NCBI GenBank assembly: GCA_002482725.1
Contig: DLGO01000084.1
Coordinates: 1 to 10,480, forward strand
DNA length: 10,480 nt
Source: Bacteroidetes bacterium UBA7692
GTDB lineage: Bacteria; Bacteroidota; Bacteroidia; Chitinophagales; LD1
Direction: 5' to 3'
Positions 5,866-10,480 of this stretch are shown piece after piece (within the stretch, counting starts at the first letter, position 1; each line of letters opens with the position of its first letter). The position numbers were made by a program, and so were the translations under genes. The notes beneath the pieces were generated by a model. It was not told where the DNA came from and searched no databases. It saw nothing but the letters and a program-made list of their open reading frames with translations.

Positions 5866-6738
5866 TTAACTATTCTTTATATTAGCTATGTAGCTATCTA
5901 TTTCTTTTCTCAAGTCCGGATTATCCACTTGTTTCCTGCATTTTTCAAAAAGCTCTATAGCTTTTTTCTTATTGCCGTTCCCACGGTATGCTTCTGCTAA
6001 CAGAAACATAGCCTCCGAATTTTGAGGGCGCAATGATAATACTTTTTCGAAACGAATTATAGCTTTATCGTATTGCCCCGATACCAAACTGAACCTGCCA
6101 AGGGTAAATTGGGCCTCTTCCACGGTAGAATCCGCCCTTACTATCTCCAGCAGCATGCCTATTCCTTTCATCGGATTTTCACCTCCTTCTACATAAGTAG
6201 ATGCCAGTTTTACCTTGTTGCTTACCGTAGGCGACAGCTCCACTGCCTTGGTATATGCTGCCTCAGCTTTCTTCGCTGTAAATCCCTTAATGTCTTGTTG
6301 CTCAACACCTTGTGCTATAGCCATCCACCTGTCACCGGCTATTGCCCAGTGTATTGTATCGTTGGCCAGGGCAGCGGCTTCACTTACGTAGTAGGCATTG
6401 CCCATGGGGTCGCGCAGGCGCGAGTACATGGCCGCCAGTTTTTCTGCCGCTTCCATCTTACTTGTCCGCTCGGTATTGGCAGAAAGTTTTTTGAAATTGG
6501 CCTTCATTTCTGTTATTATTTTTTGTGTGTCGGCTCCCGTTAGCTGTTTCAGGCTCTCTTCCAGGTATCTTTCTATATCAAATGTTGCTGCAGCATGGTC
6601 GTGGTCATCGTGTTCGCTGGCAGTAGCGCTCATCTCAGGGGCTGTTTCCTTCACGGCAGTTTTAGTCCTGGCAAATAAAAAAATGCCAATTACAAGTACC
6701 CCTGCAACCCCTACCGCTATCCACTGATTCTTTTGCAT
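5866..6738 (-). CDS. Membrane-anchored TPR-repeat protein
   Basis: From ATG 6738 the protein has 290 residues. Residues 5-25 form a single membrane helix (IAVGVAGVLVIGIFLFART) followed by a linker with a short acidic-histidine patch, SEHDDHDHAAA, at about 41-51. The rest is helical. Tetratricopeptide repeats are clear near 154-187 (KKAEAAYTKAVELSPTVSNK), 206-239 (AQFTLGRFSLVSGQYDKAII) and 240-273 (SEAMFLLAEAYRGNGNKKKA). Such proteins serve as scaffolds, here presumably on one face of the inner membrane. An ATG at 6786 would add 16 residues in front of the membrane helix; I reject it because ATG 6738 gives a normal anchor and lies just after the promoter-like box at 6755-6762. The partner is unknown. 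It is divergent from porZ and may be co-transcribed with the 29-codon gene downstream. Confidence 0.88.
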   Translation of the reverse strand: MQKNQWIAVGVAGVLVIGIFLFARTKTAVKETAPEMSATASEHDDHDHAAATFDIERYLEESLKQLTGADTQKIITEMKANFKKLSANTERTSKMEAAEKLAAMYSRLRDPMGNAYYVSEAAALANDTIHWAIAGDRWMAIAQGVEQQDIKGFTAKKAEAAYTKAVELSPTVSNKVKLASTYVEGGENPMKGIGMLLEIVRADSTVEEAQFTLGRFSLVSGQYDKAIIRFEKVLSLRPQNSEAMFLLAEAYRGNGNKKKAIELFEKCRKQVDNPDLRKEIDSYIANIKNS

Positions 6739-6754
6739 ATAAAATATTGAGGCG

Positions 6755-6762
6755 CAAAAATA
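6755..6762 (-). promoter_or_regulatory. -7 promoter box of the TPR gene
   Basis: On the - strand TATTTTTG matches TAnnTTTG exactly and lies 16 bases before ATG 6738, giving a short leader like that of the 342 gene. I find no good TTG element 19-21 bases upstream. A weaker box for porZ on the + strand is TATTTTTC at 6798-6805. Confidence 0.45.
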
Positions 6763-6824
6763 GACGCTTCGTATACTATACTGCATATTCGTGCGTTTAT
6801 TTTTCGTTTTATTTTATTTGTCAT

Positions 6825-9122
6825 ATGCAAAGAACAGTCCTCTACATAGCTATTTTATTTCTCTCTTTTGCTGCAAATGCACAACCAGAGCGCATTTTAG
6901 GCAACTGGCAGTTGCATTTCCCCTACAAGGATGTAGTAGGGGTAGAAGATGCCGGCTCCAAAGTTTACGTAGCAGGCCTGCTGTCGCTATACTCCTACGA
7001 GAAGGAAAATGGCAATATTGATATTTTTGATAAAGTGAGCCCGCTAAATGATGTGGGTGTTAAATCAATAGACTATGAGCGCAATACAAAGGTGCTGGCC
7101 ATAGCCTACGAAAACTCTAACCTGGATATACTGGTAGATGGTAAGGAACTGGTAAATATTCCTGATATAAAGAATAAGGTAGTTGCCGGTACCAAGAATA
7201 TTAATGGCGTTTACTGCTTTGGGTCCAAGGTTTACCTTTCTACCGATATAGGCCTGGTTGTTATCAATGTATCTAAAAAAGAAGTGCAAAGCGCTTATGT
7301 AATAGGTAAAACAGGCGATAACGTAAGGGTGAATGATGCTGTGGTGACCAATGACATATTGCTGGCTGCTACTGCCGAAGGGGTAAAGTTGGCTCCTGTT
7401 AACGCTGCCAATCTACAGAACTATCTTTCATGGACTCACTTTGACTATAGCCTTGGCTTGCCCGCAAAATTTGCTGCGCATGTCGAAGTGGCAAACGGGA
7501 AATATTATGCCGCCATCAGCGATACTTTGTTTCAGTTTAGCGGCGGTAGCTGGTCAAAGCTGGCTTATGACTCAGGATGGGTAATCAAAAACCTGGAAAC
7601 AATAGATGGCAAGCTGTATATAAGTGAATGGAAAGGCAATGATTTTGCCCGTGTGGGTATACTGGACAATAGCGGCGTATTAACGTATGTAGTACCGCCT
7701 GCAGGGGTGCGGACCTTGCAGTACCAGCCCGATAATGCAGGTAATGTATGGGTGGCAGATTTATACAATGGTATGATAAAAAACGGTGAAAAGATTTTGC
7801 CAAACGGGCCTTTTACCACTAGTTGCTTTTCTGTAAAAGCGCAGGGCGATAATATGTTTGTAGCAGGTGGTGGTACCAATACTGCATTTGACTATACATA
7901 CAATGTAGCCGGTATGTATATGCTGAACGAAGCTAACAGGCAATGGAAAAACTATAACATATACAATACCCAGAACCTGCAAGGGTTTCTGGATGTAATA
8001 GGTGTTTCAACAAATAGCTCAGGTACTAAGGCTTACTTCTGCTCAAATCTGGATGGCATTGCCATGTTAAGGGCCGATGATGGTTTTATTCTTCACTTTG
8101 ATTATACAAATTCTCCTTTGGAGGCTGCGGTTGGTAGTCCCGGTGCTACCCGTGTTACCAGTATTGCTGTAGACAGGGATGAGAACGTATGGATGACAAA
8201 TTTCAATACCTATTCGCCCTTGGTATTGCTGAAAGCCGATGGTACATGGAAACGCTTCCCACTGCTGTCGTTGGACCAGTTGGGTAAAAAAATGATCATA
8301 GACCGCAATGGGTATAAATGGATACCTACCCGTAAGCCTGATGGTATTATGGTATACTATGAAGGGGACGACATAGATAACAGCAATGATGATGTTACAC
8401 GTTTTCTGTCATCGGGTGGCGGAAATGGCAATCTGAATAATGTAGTGGTGAATGCTATTGTAGAAGACAAGGATGGAGATGTATGGGTAGGTACAGATGA
8501 AGGTATCGAAATATTCTATTGCGCAGGTTCGGTGCTTTCGCAAAATAGCTGCGATGCGCAGCGTATTGTGGTAGAGCGCGATGGTTTCAATGGCTACCTG
8601 TTTGGTACAGAGGTTATCCGGTCCATTACCATAGATGCTGCCAATCGCAAATGGGTAGGCACCAACAGTGGCGCATGGCTTATATCTGCCAATGGCAAAG
8701 AGGAACTGCTGCACTTTACCACCGAGAACAGTCCATTGCCTTCAAATTTTGTAAGCGACATTACAGTAAACAATACCACAGGCGAGGTATTCTTTGCTAC
8801 GGAAAAAGGAATAGCCAGCTTTTTGGGTGATGCCATATCGGGCGGCGAAACCTGTACAGGTGCTTTTGTATATCCTAATCCGGTTAAGCCTGAGTACACA
8901 GGTCCAATAGCTATCAAAGGGCTGGTAGACGATGCCTATGTAAAGATTACCGATGTATCCGGGCTACTGGTTTACCAGGGCAAAGCCAATGGCGGGCAAA
9001 TGATATGGAATGGAAATGACTATAATGGCAGGCGTGCTGCCAGCGGTATTTACACCGTATTCAGCTCTACGCCGGATGGCAAGGGCGGTAAGTGCGTGGG
9101 TAAAATTGCTTTTATCAATTAA
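6825..9122 (+). CDS. porZ: Type IX secretion system protein PorZ
   Basis: PorZ is an outer-surface protein of the type IX secretion system. In Porphyromonas gingivalis it works with the sortase PorU and with PorV and PorQ, and delivers anionic LPS for linkage to secreted proteins. From ATG 6825 this protein has 765 residues, close to the P. gingivalis length. A signal peptide runs to Ala19 (SFAANA, cut before Gln20). The N-terminus has the family pattern GNWQLHFPYKDV then YAGL-like propeller strands and IAYENSNLDIL. Two beta-propeller regions follow, with blades such as NVWVADLYNGMIK, NVWMTNFNT and DVWVGTDEGIEIF. A C-terminal sandwich domain begins near 679 (FVYPNPVKPEY) and includes VKITDVSGLLVYQ and ASGIYTVF, like a type A sorting domain. 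An upstream ATG at 6747 would put 26 residues before the signal peptide and is rejected. No other secretion genes are nearby, as is usual for this system. Confidence 0.9.
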   Translation: MQRTVLYIAILFLSFAANAQPERILGNWQLHFPYKDVVGVEDAGSKVYVAGLLSLYSYEKENGNIDIFDKVSPLNDVGVKSIDYERNTKVLAIAYENSNLDILVDGKELVNIPDIKNKVVAGTKNINGVYCFGSKVYLSTDIGLVVINVSKKEVQSAYVIGKTGDNVRVNDAVVTNDILLAATAEGVKLAPVNAANLQNYLSWTHFDYSLGLPAKFAAHVEVANGKYYAAISDTLFQFSGGSWSKLAYDSGWVIKNLETIDGKLYISEWKGNDFARVGILDNSGVLTYVVPPAGVRTLQYQPDNAGNVWVADLYNGMIKNGEKILPNGPFTTSCFSVKAQGDNMFVAGGGTNTAFDYTYNVAGMYMLNEANRQWKNYNIYNTQNLQGFLDVIGVSTNSSGTKAYFCSNLDGIAMLRADDGFILHFDYTNSPLEAAVGSPGATRVTSIAVDRDENVWMTNFNTYSPLVLLKADGTWKRFPLLSLDQLGKKMIIDRNGYKWIPTRKPDGIMVYYEGDDIDNSNDDVTRFLSSGGGNGNLNNVVVNAIVEDKDGDVWVGTDEGIEIFYCAGSVLSQNSCDAQRIVVERDGFNGYLFGTEVIRSITIDAANRKWVGTNSGAWLISANGKEELLHFTTENSPLPSNFVSDITVNNTTGEVFFATEKGIASFLGDAISGGETCTGAFVYPNPVKPEYTGPIAIKGLVDDAYVKITDVSGLLVYQGKANGGQMIWNGNDYNGRRAASGIYTVFSSTPDGKGGKCVGKIAFIN

Positions 9123-9134
9123 TTATGGTTTAGC

Positions 9135-9180
9135 TATAAAATAAGAAAGGCCGCTCATGAGCGGCCTTTCTTATTTTATA
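9135..9180. terminator. 46-base perfect palindrome, bidirectional terminator
   Basis: The sequence is self-complementary over its full length, centred at 9157/9158 on CATG. The core is AGAAAGGCCGCT and its complement, flanked by TATAAAATA and TATTTTATA. It lies between the convergent ends of porZ and the carboxylase gene and gives a GC stem followed by a U-rich tail on both strands. Confidence 0.9.
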
Positions 9181-9195
9181 TACTGTCTATACAAA

Positions 9196-10480
9196 CTAGG
9201 TTTGTATGATGCCTACGTTGAAGTCTTTGGTGATAGGGGAGTGGTTGGCCATTTCTATACCCATAGATATCACCTTGCGCGTTTCTATAGGATCTATAAT
9301 GCCATCTGTCCAAAGCCTTGCTGCTGCATACTTAGGGTCTAGCGTCCTTTCGTATTTGCTACGTATGCCTTCCAGTAGTTCTTTTTCCTTTTCAGGGTCT
9401 ATCACTTCGCCTTTTGCTTTCAGGTTGGCTACTTGTATTTGTAGCATCGTTTTAGCCGCCTGCTCGCCACCCATTACCGCTATGCGCGAGTTTGGCCATG
9501 CAAATATCAACCTTGGGTCGTATGCTTTGCCACACATGGCGTAGTTGCCCGCACCGTATGAGTTGCCTATCATTATGGTAAACTTAGGCACTACAGAGTT
9601 AGCTACTGCGCTTACCAGCTTGGCGCCATCTTTTATTATACCGCCCTGCTCGCTTCTGCTGCCCACCATAAATCCTGTTACGTCTTGCAGGAATACCAGT
9701 GGTATACGTTTCTGGTTGCAGTTCATTATAAAGCGTGCTGCCTTGTCTGCGCTATCGCTGTATATCACACCGCCAAACTGCATTTCGCCTTTCTTGCTCT
9801 TCACCACCTTGCGCTGGTTGGCTACTATGCCTACTGCCCAGCCGTCTATGCGTGCATAAGCGCATACTATGCTCTTGCCAAATCCTTCTTTGTATTCTTC
9901 TATTTCACTGTTGTCTACCAGGCATTTCAGCAGCTCTATGGTATCGTATTGCTTGCCATTGTCTGCAGGCACTATTCCATAGATATCTTTTTCGTCGCTT
10001 TTTGGTTTGGCAGGTTCTGCACGGTCAAATCCGGCTTTTTCCCTGTGGCCCATTTTATCTACCAGGTTGCGTATGGTAGCCAGGCACTCCTGGTCATCTT
10101 TCATTTTATAGTCTGTTACACCCGATATTTCGCAGTGGGTGGTTGCGCCGCCCAGTGTTTCGTTGTCTATATCTTCGCCTATGGCACTTTTTACCAGGTA
10201 CGATCCTGCCAGGAACACAGAGCCTGTTCCCTCTACTATCAGTGCTTCATCGCTCATTATAGGCAGGTAGGCACCACCTGCCACACAGCTTCCCATTATG
10301 GCTGATATTTGTGGTATGCCCATAGAACTCATTACCGCATTGTTGCGGAATATCCTTCCGAAATGCTCCTTATCCGGGAAAACTTCATCCTGCATAGGCA
10401 AAAATGCTCCTGCGCTATCCACCAGGTATATAATAGGTATGCGGTTTTCCATCGCTATTTCCTGTGCGCGCAGGTTCTTT
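9196..10480 (-). CDS. mccB: Acyl-CoA carboxylase beta subunit, methylcrotonyl-CoA type (5' end outside window)
   Basis: This is the carboxyltransferase subunit of a biotin-dependent acyl-CoA carboxylase. It moves carboxybiotin's carboxyl group to the acyl-CoA; in the methylcrotonyl-CoA enzyme this is a step of leucine breakdown. The visible 427 residues begin KNLRAQEIAMENR and are open to the edge, so roughly 110 N-terminal residues are missing compared with the usual 535-540. Family marks are YLVDSAGAFLPMQ, GSCVAGGAYLPIMSDE, GGATTHCEISGVTDY, FLQDVTGFMVG, GGIIKDGAKLVSAVA and GNSYGAGNYAMCGKAYDP, then MGGEQAA and LWTDGIIDP. The KDGAKLV and GNYAMCG forms fit MCC (or geranyl-CoA carboxylase) better than propionyl-CoA carboxylase, whose form is RHGAK. 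The start at 10452 seen as ATG is internal, not the real start. It is convergent with porZ. The biotin-carrying alpha subunit is not in the window. Confidence 0.88.
   Translation of the reverse strand, partial: KNLRAQEIAMENRIPIIYLVDSAGAFLPMQDEVFPDKEHFGRIFRNNAVMSSMGIPQISAIMGSCVAGGAYLPIMSDEALIVEGTGSVFLAGSYLVKSAIGEDIDNETLGGATTHCEISGVTDYKMKDDQECLATIRNLVDKMGHREKAGFDRAEPAKPKSDEKDIYGIVPADNGKQYDTIELLKCLVDNSEIEEYKEGFGKSIVCAYARIDGWAVGIVANQRKVVKSKKGEMQFGGVIYSDSADKAARFIMNCNQKRIPLVFLQDVTGFMVGSRSEQGGIIKDGAKLVSAVANSVVPKFTIMIGNSYGAGNYAMCGKAYDPRLIFAWPNSRIAVMGGEQAAKTMLQIQVANLKAKGEVIDPEKEKELLEGIRSKYERTLDPKYAAARLWTDGIIDPIETRKVISMGIEMANHSPITKDFNVGIIQT

Noticed and set aside
6073..6543. 156-codon + strand frame opposite the TPR gene
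   Set aside because: It has no recognisable features and conflicts with a well-supported TPR gene.
6739..6786. Upstream ATG giving a 306-residue TPR protein
   Set aside because: It lies before the exact -7 promoter box at 6755-6762 and adds residues in front of a normal N-terminal membrane anchor.
6747..6824. Upstream ATG giving a 791-residue PorZ
   Set aside because: It would put 26 unrelated residues before a complete signal peptide that starts at ATG 6825.
9191..9205. ACAAA/TTTGT inverted repeat at the carboxylase stop codon
   Set aside because: The arms are five AT-rich base pairs with a five-base loop, so chance explains it; the terminator next to it accounts for the region.
9685..10305. 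206-codon open frame on the + strand opposite the carboxylase gene
   Set aside because: The translation is rich in Tyr, Cys and Phe and resembles no protein; the opposite strand is a clear carboxyltransferase.

Overview
The window looks like chromosomal housekeeping DNA from a member of the Bacteroidota, probably of the Chitinophaga group. Four things point there. A PorZ-type protein of the type IX secretion system is encoded. Two promoters match the Bacteroidota -7 consensus TAnnTTTG exactly. Most genes lack a good Shine-Dalgarno sequence. Rng starts MNKELII and is preceded by a tiny COX24/AURKAIP1-type basic protein. I see no phage, insertion sequence, CRISPR array, tRNA or rRNA.

Left part, + strand (1-3120). 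A small unrecognised protein gene, possibly cut by the window edge, is followed by a strong Bacteroidota-type promoter. That promoter drives five tightly packed genes: a membrane-anchored DUF2314-like protein, a DoxX-like membrane protein, a DUF2071 protein, a methyltransferase-like protein with two N-terminal membrane helices, and a small four-helix membrane protein. Three of the four junctions overlap by 11-17 bases. This set is the best candidate here for a poorly described functional unit, probably at or in the inner membrane. Its function cannot be read from sequence.

Middle (3121-5842). A MORN-type repeat protein with an exact 24-residue period is on the - strand. It is divergent from crcB, a fluoride channel gene. 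A bidirectional terminator separates crcB from rng, which is convergent with it and encodes a complete RNase E/G family endoribonuclease. The rng leader holds a 13-bp inverted repeat with a nested hairpin, and a GC-rich hairpin just before its GTG start. Upstream is a 29-codon gene for a basic, mS38/bS22-like ribosomal protein with its own terminator.

Right part (5866-10480). A TPR protein gene lies on the - strand only 23 bases before the 29-codon gene. It is divergent from a complete porZ. A 46-base perfect palindrome forms a bidirectional terminator between porZ and a convergent acyl-CoA carboxylase beta subunit gene (methylcrotonyl-CoA type), whose 5' end lies beyond the window.

The right two thirds are recognisable core functions: RNA processing and ribosome, fluoride export, protein secretion, and leucine or acyl-CoA catabolism. 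The novelty is in the 342-3120 cluster and in the RNA structures before rng.
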